From contig CAZIJH010000010.1 in the NCBI GenBank assembly GCA_964539655.1, positions 1 to 18,908 of the forward strand: DNA of 18,908 nucleotides, in the 5' to 3' direction. Position numbers and translations under genes: made by a program. This stretch comes from CAZIJH01 sp964539655. Its GTDB lineage: Archaea; Aenigmatarchaeota; Aenigmatarchaeia; CG10238-14; SCSR01. The notes under the pieces are model-generated. The model saw only the letters and a program-made list of their open reading frames with translations, made no database searches and had not been told where the DNA came from. Positions 5,687-12,926 of the stretch are shown here, piece by piece (the stretch's first letter is position 1; each line of letters opens with the position of its first letter).

Positions 5687-6664
5687 TTAAGAAACATCTT
5701 TCAGCAAAGTTACCGAAGTTGATGCTGTCACGAAATAACTGTAATCGAAAACAACTTTGAATGATATGTCTTCGTAAGTACTGACAGCCTTTCCAATTGT
5801 TACGTCACAATTCAAAGTCTTCTGGCCATTTATCAGTTTGAATTTTGTAACGTCTGCACATTTTATGTTAGAAGAAGAATCTCTTGCATTGATTTTGATA
5901 TAGTCGACATTCTCTGTAACTATAGGCATTCCGAGTTCAACCGGCCTTCCTCCACCTGTATTCTCAATTGTCAAAATTAGCTTGATTGGAGTAGTGTCAT
6001 CCGCATTAACAATTGAAGATCTTGTCCTAGCATTTATAGCCAACGGTCCGCCGGTAGACTTTAGGCTGATAACTCCACTTTGGGAGTTTGTTGCACCCTG
6101 AGTTTTAGAGTAGTCTCTGTTTATTACTCTGATAAGTCCTTCAACCACAGTATCATATTGGTAAGAGACTCTCGTGCTCGCCGTATAAGGAGTATCGGTT
6201 GCTTTTGATGCAGTGTTCTTCAAAGTCTTGTCTTCGGCCACGGTATCGCCAGGAATGTTGCTCGTCGTGTCGACTCCAGACATCTTGGCATCAACTCCTC
6301 CGTTATAGATGCCGAAATAGGTTCTTGTAAAATCAACATCTTTTCCTTCATTATTTTTCCATTCACTCGATAATCCGTACAATTCTGCCTTGACGTTTTT
6401 CGCTACTCTTTCTCCAAGATTTTGCATTGTTAAAGTGAAAGTTGTCGGCGTATTCTTCTCGACTATCGGCGAATCTACCGTGAAACTTTTTATCACAACA
6501 CCGTTGGTTCCTGGACCGACTGATCCGACAGGAGCTCCCCCGCCGAATCCTCCCCTGAAGATTCCCGGGAACAAAAAGACGATTCCGATCACGGCAACAA
6601 TCAGAATTACCGCAATTACGGCGCCTGAAACACCTTTCATCGATGGAGAACGAGAGCCTGCCAT
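5687..6664 (-). CDS. Membrane-anchored surface protein with Ig-like repeats (paralogue A)
   Basis: 325-aa protein with a single N-terminal transmembrane segment (about 12-33) after SPSMKGVSG, which recalls archaeal pilin-like leaders, though the usual Glu is absent. A Gly-rich linker (38-50) leads to an extracellular region of beta-strand character with at least two Ig-like modules. These carry CARDB-like phrases such as TFTLTMQNLGERVAKNV and KLILTIENTGGGRPVELG, and the region is rich in Thr and Ser. Two cysteines near the end (KCADVTKF, LNCDVT) could form a disulfide. It shares its architecture and many positions with the next gene upstream (6726-7721). AAGGT lies shortly before the ATG, and a TATA-like TATTATAA sits about 15-20 nt upstream. 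The function is unknown; it may be an envelope or pilus-like component. Confidence 0.75.
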   Translation of the reverse strand: MAGSRSPSMKGVSGAVIAVILIVAVIGIVFLFPGIFRGGFGGGAPVGSVGPGTNGVVIKSFTVDSPIVEKNTPTTFTLTMQNLGERVAKNVKAELYGLSSEWKNNEGKDVDFTRTYFGIYNGGVDAKMSGVDTTSNIPGDTVAEDKTLKNTASKATDTPYTASTRVSYQYDTVVEGLIRVINRDYSKTQGATNSQSGVISLKSTGGPLAINARTRSSIVNADDTTPIKLILTIENTGGGRPVELGMPIVTENVDYIKINARDSSSNIKCADVTKFKLINGQKTLNCDVTIGKAVSTYEDISFKVVFDYSYFVTASTSVTLLKDVS

Positions 6665-6725
6665 TAGATTTACCTTATAATAATTGTATTAAAACCAATT
6701 TAAAGATATATTTGCTGTCGGTTGC

Positions 6726-7721
6726 TCAGTTCGCAGTTTTGAACGGCCTTATAGTCAGCGTTTCGGAACCCAGAAGCCTGTAATCGTACGCATATCTTAT
6801 CACAACATCTCCAATGTAATAGTTCTCGCTTCCCGTAGGTTTCATGTTGCATTTTATATCAAACGGGATTTTCTGTTCGGGCGTGGTTATCAGCGTCTGC
6901 GTTCCGTCAGAAATTTTCTTTGTCGTTTTGTCGCACAAGATCACTTCCAAATTCTCCAAGCTGATTTGGAATTTTTCGCGGCCGCTATCGAGATTTGCTT
7001 TTTCGAATTTTACCTGCTCGTGATTCAGCGATCCTATGTCGTTGACGCTAAGTTCCAGGCTGAAAGGAAGGTTGGTATAAGCGAAATTGTCGGTTATCGT
7101 CCGCCCGTTTTCTATTCTTTCCTTTCCTACAGGCGGCCTGATTGAAACTTGTATCGGACCGTACGTAGGCGCGCTAGCTTCGAACCTCGCATCATTTGGC
7201 AGGAAGGTCGGAGATTCGACTACGGGTATCTTGGCTTCAATGACGCCGTCGAGATTGTAGCTCACCGAATATTTTATCGTGCTGGTTTTTATCTCGTCTG
7301 TGATTCCCGACTTCACTGCGAATTCCGCCTGCACCATTTTGGAATCGGCCGATTCGAGATTTTTTATCTTGCATGAAAAATCGTCGCTTACAAATGTAAC
7401 ATAGTCGGGGCATTTCAGTTTGATCCCGTCGATGTTGGGAAGATCCGTGAAAGTTACCGTGAGGTCGTTCGACTCGTCGAAATCGTTGTCGCCGTTGTTC
7501 TTCACAGAGAAGCTCATCGCTATGGATGTTCCCGAGAACGGAGACCTGTCAGAAATTGAAAAGTCCTCGACTGTTATCACGTCGTTGCTGTACTCGATGT
7601 TCGATATCGGCACGTTTCCTCCGCTTCCCGAAAAAGTGAGTCCGAGATTCGGGAGGACCATTACTGCTACAACGACGATGAGGACCAAAACTACGATAGT
7701 CAATGTCGAGCTGGCTTTCAT
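6726..7721 (-). CDS. Membrane-anchored surface protein with Ig-like repeats (paralogue B)
   Basis: 331-aa protein with an N-terminal transmembrane segment (about 7-25), a short Ser/Gly linker and an extracellular region of Ig-like modules: MSFSVKNNGDNDFDE in the first, FSLELSVNDIGSLNHEQ in the second. It parallels the downstream neighbour (5687-6664) in length, order of elements and local motifs: YGPIQVSI here against GGPLAINA there, YDYRLLGSETLTIRP against FDYSYFVTASTSVTLL near the end, and KYSVSYNLDGVIEAKI against RVSYQYDTVVEGLIRV. The two are therefore diverged tandem paralogues. Four cysteines could form two disulfides. It starts 25 nt after the stop of the 7747-8859 gene, suggesting cotranscription. 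No enzymatic motif is visible. Confidence 0.75.
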   Translation of the reverse strand: MKASSTLTIVVLVLIVVVAVMVLPNLGLTFSGSGGNVPISNIEYSNDVITVEDFSISDRSPFSGTSIAMSFSVKNNGDNDFDESNDLTVTFTDLPNIDGIKLKCPDYVTFVSDDFSCKIKNLESADSKMVQAEFAVKSGITDEIKTSTIKYSVSYNLDGVIEAKIPVVESPTFLPNDARFEASAPTYGPIQVSIRPPVGKERIENGRTITDNFAYTNLPFSLELSVNDIGSLNHEQVKFEKANLDSGREKFQISLENLEVILCDKTTKKISDGTQTLITTPEQKIPFDIKCNMKPTGSENYYIGDVVIRYAYDYRLLGSETLTIRPFKTAN

Positions 7722-7746
7722 ATAATGGATTTCGTGATTCCGAAAC

Positions 7747-8859
7747 TTAAATTCCGTAGAAGACTGTCAGCACCAGATTTGAGACATCGTAGAACGCCTT
7801 CTGGTCGAAAGAAAATGTGATTTTGTTTGATCCGGAAAGTTCGATTTTTCTTCCCGAGAGATCGTTTACGAAATTCCTGTTGAACAGCGTAAGCTCGGGC
7901 CTGCCCGAAAATATTTTTTGATTGTTGATCGAAATCGTAAGATCCGGAACCGGAGCAGTGTAGTCCACAACCTTGTACGTCATTTGAAGACGATCAAATC
8001 CTATAATCTCGTCGGGATTGAGGAAGAAATCTAATTCTTTCGAGAAAGATCCCTGAAGGTTTATGGAGAACTTTGCGAGCTTTATGTTGTACACGGTGTT
8101 TGCCCAAAAGAAGAATCCCGGATTCGCAGCCTTGATTTTAATCACATTTGATTCCCTGACAAGTGATTTGTCAACCGGAATTGACAGCTCACCGGCGGCG
8201 ACCTGCCCGTTGTAGACTTCCTCGCCGTTAAAAACTACTATCAGATTTCCGTAGCCGTTCGTTTCTAATATGTCGAGATTGATCTGCGCGGAATTTATCA
8301 TGTTCAGATTTTTGCTGTCAACTTCGGCCGTCATGTCGAAATCTTTTTCATACATGTAACCTTTGACTATCGAAGCGCTCTCCTTGCTCTCGATTGCGGT
8401 GGCGCCTGCAAAGCCGAGCGTGAAGCTTCCGAGATCCATCGGGCGTGAAGCTGTCCTGCTTATCTGTGTAATTTCAATCGTGACTGGAATCTCCTTTTTG
8501 CCACCAGTCGATTCTACAGTTATTTTTCCTCTGTATTTTCCAGCAGCCGTGCTCGACGGAACGCTCACGGTCCCTGTAGTTATGACGCTGCCGGATATCA
8601 CGTCGAAATTGTTCTTGCTGAATTTGATCCAGTCTGCGACCTGTCCTGAAGTTGTTATGTTGACTACTGTTATCTTTCCTGTGACGTTGAGATCAAACGT
8701 TCCCGATCCTCCGCTCCTCAGCTGAAGCGATACCGAAGTGGGCTCGACTTTCGGCGGAAATTCGGACGGAGTCGTCCACGATATCATGAGGATTCCCATG
8801 AAAATCAGGACTGCAAGAAGGATGAGTGAAAATTCGTCAATCTTGTGCTGCCCTTTCAA
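7747..8859 (-). CDS. Membrane-anchored surface protein with a BACON/NEW3-like and jelly-roll-like ectodomain
   Basis: 370-aa protein with an N-terminal signal-anchor (about 10-28, SLILLAVLIFMGILMISW). Residues about 35-132 resemble bacterial and archaeal NEW3/BACON-type beta-sandwich modules: VEPTSVSLQLRSGGSGTFDL, DWIKFSKNNFDV, VSVPSSTAAGKYRGKITVES. The rest appears as two similar halves, one with LIVVFNGEEVYNGQ (about 203-216) and one with LTISINNQKIFSGR (about 305-318), each followed by a Phe/Tyr-rich strand region, suggesting an internal duplication of a jelly-roll-like fold. The frame opens with TTG at 8857-8859; an upstream in-frame stop excludes longer forms, and AGGT lies 8 nt before it. 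It is followed after 25 nt by paralogue B. No catalytic motif is seen. Confidence 0.72.
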   Translation of the reverse strand: MKGQHKIDEFSLILLAVLIFMGILMISWTTPSEFPPKVEPTSVSLQLRSGGSGTFDLNVTGKITVVNITTSGQVADWIKFSKNNFDVISGSVITTGTVSVPSSTAAGKYRGKITVESTGGKKEIPVTIEITQISRTASRPMDLGSFTLGFAGATAIESKESASIVKGYMYEKDFDMTAEVDSKNLNMINSAQINLDILETNGYGNLIVVFNGEEVYNGQVAAGELSIPVDKSLVRESNVIKIKAANPGFFFWANTVYNIKLAKFSINLQGSFSKELDFFLNPDEIIGFDRLQMTYKVVDYTAPVPDLTISINNQKIFSGRPELTLFNRNFVNDLSGRKIELSGSNKITFSFDQKAFYDVSNLVLTVFYGI

Positions 8860-8946
8860 AACAATCTACCTAAATAATATTAGTTGTTCCCTTAAGATAT
8901 TATTTCTGCCTGTTACATATCTTTTGCAGCAGGCCACAAAGTGGTA

Positions 8947-9147
8947 TCAATTCCCGAAAAGCTTTCTTTTTGTGTATATCGAAAATATACGAATTAACAA
9001 GTATCCGACTGAAGCTGTTGCAAAAACAGCAACCAGAAGTTCGGGAGATTTCATAATTTCACGAAAATAAATTAAAATAAACACACTTGTTCCAAAGAAC
9101 AGAATATATCCAATTATAGCCGGCCAGTTAAACTTGCCAAGTTCCAT
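8947..9147 (-). CDS. Small two-helix membrane protein, 66 aa
   Basis: The protein begins MELGKFNWPAII and has two hydrophobic segments (about 9-27 and 37-55) joined by a short polar loop, then a basic tail ending TKRKLFGN. This suggests a hairpin membrane protein with a cytoplasmic C-terminus. A TTG nine codons upstream (9172-9174) also opens the frame, but the ATG is preferred because a TATA-like AT-rich stretch near 9176-9187 would start transcription downstream of the TTG. It lies between two surface-protein genes on the same strand (39 nt after one, 87 nt before the other) and may help assemble or anchor them. No family is recognised. Confidence 0.6.
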   Translation of the reverse strand: MELGKFNWPAIIGYILFFGTSVFILIYFREIMKSPELLVAVFATASVGYLLIRIFSIYTKRKLFGN

Positions 9148-9186
9148 TTCACTCAAATAAAAATTGTATTTCAAAAATATTTAAAA

Positions 9187-10632
9187 TTATGCCCTGCTTA
9201 TCTCCCTGAAAATTTTCTTGTTCGACAACGCGAACACTATAATAATGATTGCTATCAGCACTGCGATCGTCAGGTAGTCCGCGATCGAGGCTGCTGGCTG
9301 TTGCTCGGTTTGCGGAGTTTTGGGTGTCGCGACCGTGCTTGTCTGTTCTACTGCATCCGCCGATTTCTCTCTTGTCTTTGTTTCGACTGGGCTAAGGCAT
9401 GATCCGGACGAGCATCCGAACGGACAATATTCGACGTCGTTCCATTCAACCGAACAGTCCGACTTGAGTGAAGATTTCTGCACAACGTTTCCGACGCATC
9501 TGGTCTTTCCTGACTGGGACTGGTCGCATGACGACGATCCAAGTTGCGAAGTGCTGATTATGAAATCGTTGGAATAATCTATTCTCTTTTCGTCGCAAAC
9601 ATCCGAGCTCAGTTTTATTTTGTACGTCCCGGACTTGTCGGCCGTGGCGGAACATCCCACGTTCCTTGTCTCGCCGTGATCGAGAGTCAGATCATTGTAA
9701 TCGCATGTCATCGTCTTGCATTCGTTTGTCGCGGAAGCATCGCATAAGAGCGGAAGCATGCTGATGTCCTGCTCGTCGGCTCCTCCGGTATTCTTGACCA
9801 AAATATTTGTCTTGACTTTTTCGCCAACGGCAACATCGGAAGGTTTGGCAACAGACAGCGAGAAGTCGCACTTGTCCGAGCACGATTCTGTCGCGATTGT
9901 TTGGTAAGTTGAATCTCCCTCTATGTCGCAGGAAGACTTAACAACGACTTTTACTTCAAACGAATTCAATCCGAGGCTCCTCGTATCGATGATTCTGTTG
10001 AACCCGAATCCCGCAAAAGAATTTGGAGCGAGTATTATGTTCTTCGTGTCGAAGAGATTTCCCGCCACGTAAAGCTGCGCTAGAGCAGATGTTCCCGTGT
10101 CGCCAGTCAGAGAGATTTGTGTCTTAGACTTCAGCGAAAGATTTTCGCAAAACAATTGTTTTGCAGTGTTGTCGTCCTGCTCGGAAACTTCCAGCCAATC
10201 GACTGAAAGCTTGCATGATTTCGGAAGCTCGATAATTGTCAATTGCGTTTTGTCGGTGGCCTGATAATTTCCCGAAGATATCGTGGCTGTTATGTCGCGC
10301 ACTCCGCTTATCGCGGCCGAAGGTATTACGACATCAAGCATTATTCTTTTGTCCTCGCCCGGAGCAAGCTGTACGGAGGTTTCGCCAAGGAAGTAGGAAT
10401 AGCTTCCGGCGTTCGCAGCAAGATTAAAAGTCGCGCTTTGGCAGAGGGCTTGGTCGTTGTTCTTTATGTAAATATCGTAAGCAACCGTCGATCCTCCTAC
10501 GCCAGAAAGGTCTTTGGGTGATATGACTATTGTCGGCTGCGCCTTGACGCATCCCTGAGCGGAAGAAAAATTCACGTACGAAACGAATACCAAGAATAAA
10601 ATCAACGCGGCAAAAAATTTCGTTTTTCCCAT
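9187..10632 (-). CDS. Secreted Cys-rich surface protein with C-terminal membrane anchor
   Basis: 481-aa protein with a signal peptide (basic MGKTK, then a hydrophobic core ending near FSSAQG), a long extracellular part and a C-terminal transmembrane helix (about 448-470, TIAVLIAIIIIVFALS) followed by a basic tail. The first module (about 27-140) resembles NEW3/Ig-like beta-sandwiches: PTIVISPKDLSGVGGSTVAY, IYIKNND, LAPGEDKRIMLDV. A second Ig-like module contains TNILVKNTGGADEQDI. Before the anchor is a small Cys-rich module ending CPFGCSSGSCLS, a pattern frequent in surface proteins of small archaea (from memory). Many paired cysteines suggest disulfides outside the cell. A Thr/Pro/Gln-rich linker precedes the anchor. 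The ATG at 10630-10632 is preferred over a TTG three codons upstream. The function is unknown. Confidence 0.78.
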   Translation of the reverse strand: MGKTKFFAALILFLVFVSYVNFSSAQGCVKAQPTIVISPKDLSGVGGSTVAYDIYIKNNDQALCQSATFNLAANAGSYSYFLGETSVQLAPGEDKRIMLDVVIPSAAISGVRDITATISSGNYQATDKTQLTIIELPKSCKLSVDWLEVSEQDDNTAKQLFCENLSLKSKTQISLTGDTGTSALAQLYVAGNLFDTKNIILAPNSFAGFGFNRIIDTRSLGLNSFEVKVVVKSSCDIEGDSTYQTIATESCSDKCDFSLSVAKPSDVAVGEKVKTNILVKNTGGADEQDISMLPLLCDASATNECKTMTCDYNDLTLDHGETRNVGCSATADKSGTYKIKLSSDVCDEKRIDYSNDFIISTSQLGSSSCDQSQSGKTRCVGNVVQKSSLKSDCSVEWNDVEYCPFGCSSGSCLSPVETKTREKSADAVEQTSTVATPKTPQTEQQPAASIADYLTIAVLIAIIIIVFALSNKKIFREISRA

Positions 10633-10668
10633 ATCCGACAAATTAAAGTTGTAGTCAGTTGCTTAAAT

Positions 10669-10866
10669 TCATTGTTCTTTGATGCTCTGCTTTTTCAGGC
10701 TTGTCATGTAGCCTGTCAGAACGTTTCTCAATTTTCTCGATTTTATTTCCACAAACTCGTCCACAACTTTCTTGTTTTTCGAGAAGTCGTCCGTGAACAC
10801 GTCTCCGTGATTTTCGAACAGGTCCTTGCCCAGCCTCTTTACAAATGAAGTTTTTATTCGTCCCAT
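10669..10866 (-). CDS. rps17e: Ribosomal protein eS17
   Basis: 65-aa protein matching archaeal and eukaryotic eS17 of the small ribosomal subunit over its whole length: MGRIKTSFVKRLGKDLFE at the start, FTDDFSKNKKVVDEFV in the middle and SRKLRNVLTGYMTSLKK at the end. The length is typical of archaeal forms. It begins 6 nt after the stop of the splicing endonuclease gene on the same strand, so the two are cotranscribed. Confidence 0.95.
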   Translation of the reverse strand: MGRIKTSFVKRLGKDLFENHGDVFTDDFSKNKKVVDEFVEIKSRKLRNVLTGYMTSLKKQSIKEQ

Positions 10867-10872
10867 TTTAAA

Positions 10873-11439
10873 TCACGGTGTCAGCCTTTGCACGTTGTAA
10901 TAAGTTACATCTGATTCTTTATCTACTACTGCCCAGATGAAAGTTGCTCTGATATTGTGCGCCAATCTGACCGCGCGAGAAAGTTCCGGCAGAGAAAATG
11001 CGGACTCTTCCGCGACCGCGTGCACCACCCATTTCGTGTGCTCGTGCTCGGCCTTCGGCCCTCTCCTCAGTTTTACTCCGCGCTCGTACACTCTGAAATG
11101 CGAGCCGAACTTGAATCCCGTCTTGATGAGATACCCTCTCTCGCGCAAATCGCGATAAACGATAAACTGCGGATGGAACTGGTTCACATTCTTAGTTGCG
11201 ATATCAATTAGGTCCTTCATTTCGATTTTCTTTTTCTTTCCTTCCTCTTTTGATATGACTTTCAGCTTCTCCTTTTCCATCAGATAAATTGCCTCGATCA
11301 GCTCGAGTTCGAGCCTGTTAGATTTTTCCTCAGGAAGGGGCTTTCCGTATCCGGATTCGTCGTAAAGGCTGACAGAATCTGTATCCCAAATCATGACTCT
11401 GTTCTCTACCAGTTCACCTTCCCAAATCTTTTCTGCCAT
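10873..11439 (-). CDS. endA: tRNA-splicing endonuclease EndA, catalytic lysine replaced
   Basis: Archaeal tRNA intron endonuclease cuts both splice sites in bulge-helix-bulge RNAs. The 188-aa length fits the single-domain homotetrameric class, such as the 179-aa Methanocaldococcus enzyme. The N-terminal domain (1-80) and the catalytic domain are recognisable: YRDLRERGYLIKTGFKFG (95-112), FRVYERG with Tyr118, EHTKWVVH with His134, and AVRLAHNIRATFIWAVVD. Tyr118 and His134 align with Tyr115 and His125 of the M. jannaschii enzyme. Lys156, which follows Arg155 in AHSVRKK, aligns with Ala165 in AHNIRAT, so the third catalytic residue is missing; the codons read plainly as AGA GCA ACT. It is the first gene of an operon with eS17 and is divergent from folD. 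A second, fully catalytic subunit elsewhere, or use of another basic residue, are possibilities. Confidence 0.93.
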   Translation of the reverse strand: MAEKIWEGELVENRVMIWDTDSVSLYDESGYGKPLPEEKSNRLELELIEAIYLMEKEKLKVISKEEGKKKKIEMKDLIDIATKNVNQFHPQFIVYRDLRERGYLIKTGFKFGSHFRVYERGVKLRRGPKAEHEHTKWVVHAVAEESAFSLPELSRAVRLAHNIRATFIWAVVDKESDVTYYNVQRLTP

Positions 11440-11463
11440 GTTTAATCAATACGCGTAATGCGT

Positions 11464-11504
11464 TGATAAATCTTAAATTCTTTCGTATAAAATACTTTCA
11501 AGGA
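11464..11504. promoter_or_regulatory. Divergent promoter region of endA and folD
   Basis: The 69-bp gap contains an AT-rich element at 11464-11476 (TTTAAGATTTATC on the minus strand), about 30 nt from the endA ATG and consistent with a leaderless endA mRNA. GTATAAAAT lies at 11485-11493, and AGGA (11501-11504) sits 4 nt before the folD ATG. Assignment of each TATA to a gene is uncertain. Confidence 0.35.
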
Positions 11505-11508
11505 CAGA

Positions 11509-12414
11509 ATGACGATTTTAATAGACGGCAAAAAATTCCTCGAAGACACCAAATTGGAAATACGGAATGAAATCGAAAGGCTGCAAATACAGCCATCTTT
11601 GGCTGCAGTCATAGTCGGACAGAATCCTAGTTCCAAAACTTATGTTGGACTGAAAGTCAGAGATTGCAAAGACGTAGGATTTAATTCTGTAAGAATCGAT
11701 CTTCCGGAAAATACGGCGGAGGAAGAGCTATTTGAAAAAATTTACATCTTAAACAACGACCAGAAAATTGATGGCATTCTGATTCAGTCTCCATTGCCTT
11801 CTGCGAGTATGGAAAAAAAGGTTTATAGCAAAATCGATCCGCAAAAAGATGTTGATTGCTTCCATCCGTATAATGTCGGAGTTTTGAATCTTCTGAGCAA
11901 ATACGACATTGAAGATGTTTTCGGAAGAACCCTGATCACATGCACGCCAAAAGGAATTATCAGACTCTTGTTAAATTATAAAATAAAGATACCAGGCACT
12001 CGTTCAACCGTTATAGGACGTAGCATGAGAGTCGGAGCGCCATTGGCAAAATTGTTAGAAGACGCTGGATCGACAGTGACAGTATGCCATTCGCAAACAG
12101 GCTATGAAAATATCAAAAATTATGCAGGAGAAGCGGATATTTTGATTTCTGCAGTTGGCAAAAGATTCGACAAAAATAATCCTTTCAAAGTCACAGAAGA
12201 TATGGTCAAACCTGGATCGGTTGTGATAGACGTCGGTAGCAATTACGATGAAAATACGAAACTTTGTGGAGATGTGGACTTTGAAAATGTGTACAAGAAA
12301 ACATCTTACATAACTCCTGTTCCTGGAGGCGTTGGTCCAGCTACTCGCGCAATGCTTCTAGAAAATACATTGATAGCGACTAAATTGAACAAAGGATTAA
12401 TCGGTAACTCTTAA
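11509..12414 (+). CDS. folD: Bifunctional methylene-THF dehydrogenase / methenyl-THF cyclohydrolase
   Basis: FolD converts 5,10-methylene-THF to 10-formyl-THF using NADP, supplying one-carbon units for purine and formyl-group reactions. The 301-aa protein contains the family motifs in order: VGQNPSSKTYVGLKVRDC with catalytic Lys49 four residues after Tyr45; GILIQSPLP (89-97) with the Gln of the active site; KDVDCFHPYNVG (113-124); the Rossmann signature VIGRSMRVGAP; VCHSQT; and PVPGGVGPATRAML near the end. An oddity is Cys117 where KDVDGFHP normally has Gly. It starts divergently from endA with AGGA 4 nt before the ATG, and its 3' end overlaps the convergent ASCH gene by 18 bp. Codon use is AT-rich, like that of purC. 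Confidence 0.96.
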   Translation: MTILIDGKKFLEDTKLEIRNEIERLQIQPSLAAVIVGQNPSSKTYVGLKVRDCKDVGFNSVRIDLPENTAEEELFEKIYILNNDQKIDGILIQSPLPSASMEKKVYSKIDPQKDVDCFHPYNVGVLNLLSKYDIEDVFGRTLITCTPKGIIRLLLNYKIKIPGTRSTVIGRSMRVGAPLAKLLEDAGSTVTVCHSQTGYENIKNYAGEADILISAVGKRFDKNNPFKVTEDMVKPGSVVIDVGSNYDENTKLCGDVDFENVYKKTSYITPVPGGVGPATRAMLLENTLIATKLNKGLIGNS

Positions 12415-12834
12415 CTTATTCACGTTCTCAACGCAAATCCAGCTTGCCATCATTCCGAATCCCTTCTTGTTTATCTTGAACGGCTCGATCTTCTGCGGAT
12501 TTTTCAGGAAAATTAACATGCATTTTTTCTTGCCCTTGAACGTCTCGTAATATTTTGGAATTTCTTCTTTCTCTATTCCGTCGTCGCTTCCGTATTCTTC
12601 GAGAATTTCTTTCACTTTACTTTCATCCAAATCAGAGAATTGTAAAATTTTTTCAACCTCGGCTTTTATCGTGACGGGCTCTCCGGAATCTTTGAAATAA
12701 ACAATTTCTCCAGATTTTATTTTGTTCCAAGGAGGATAGTTTCCCTTGTACCATCTTGACTCGATTTTCTTTTTCCCTGTCAGAATTTTTTGAGTGAGGT
12801 TCCAAGATTTCCGCATTATAGCGAGATGTTCCAT
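12397..12834 (-). CDS. ASCH-domain protein downstream of tRNA-Phe
   Basis: 145-aa protein with an ASCH domain, a PUA-related fold that binds RNA or nucleosides. The signature GxKxxExR is present as GKKKIESR (20-27), followed by WYKGNYPPWNKIKSGEIVYF and a strand-rich core. Some ASCH proteins (E. coli YqfB) hydrolyse N4-acetylcytidine, but this protein is longer and its substrate is unknown. Longer in-frame extensions exist, but they run into the tRNA-Phe gene, so the ATG at 12832-12834 is chosen; it lies 9 nt after the tRNA discriminator base. There is no room for its own promoter or a Shine-Dalgarno, so it is probably expressed from the tRNA transcript. Its 3' end overlaps folD by 18 bp. The basic, lysine-rich surface fits RNA binding. 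Confidence 0.82.
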   Translation of the reverse strand: MEHLAIMRKSWNLTQKILTGKKKIESRWYKGNYPPWNKIKSGEIVYFKDSGEPVTIKAEVEKILQFSDLDESKVKEILEEYGSDDGIEKEEIPKYYETFKGKKKCMLIFLKNPQKIEPFKINKKGFGMMASWICVENVNKLRVTD

Positions 12835-12843
12835 AAAATCGAG

Positions 12844-12917
12844 TGGGAACGGGGAGATTTGAACTCCCAACATATCGCTCTTCAGGCGATTGTTCTCCCG
12901 GGTTGAACTACGTTCCC
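12844..12917 (-). tRNA. tRNA-Phe (anticodon GAA)
   Basis: A cloverleaf folds on the minus strand: acceptor GGGAACG with CGTTCCC, D-stem GTTC/GAAC, anticodon stem ATCGC/GCGAT with loop CTGAAGA (anticodon GAA), and T-arm GGGAG-TTCAAAT-CTCCC. The discriminator is A and CCA is not encoded. It lies 9 nt after the stop of the glycosyltransferase gene and 9 nt before the ASCH start. CTTAAATA (near 12947-12954), within the end of the glycosyltransferase gene, is a candidate promoter. Confidence 0.96.
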
Positions 12918-12926
12918 GTTGCTAGA

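Noticed and set aside
5687..6664. Type IV pilin assignment for surface paralogue A
   Set aside because: The KGVSG leader and hydrophobic segment are suggestive, but the conserved Glu is missing, the protein is large and no prepilin peptidase or assembly ATPase is nearby.
11449..11466. TACGCGTA palindrome and nearby ATGCG as an operator between endA and folD
   Set aside because: The symmetry is only 8 bp with an imperfect extension; no regulator or second copy supports it.
12832..12873. Longer ASCH protein starting within tRNA-Phe
   Set aside because: The extra 13 residues are encoded by tRNA sequence; the ATG at 12834 begins where the domain begins.
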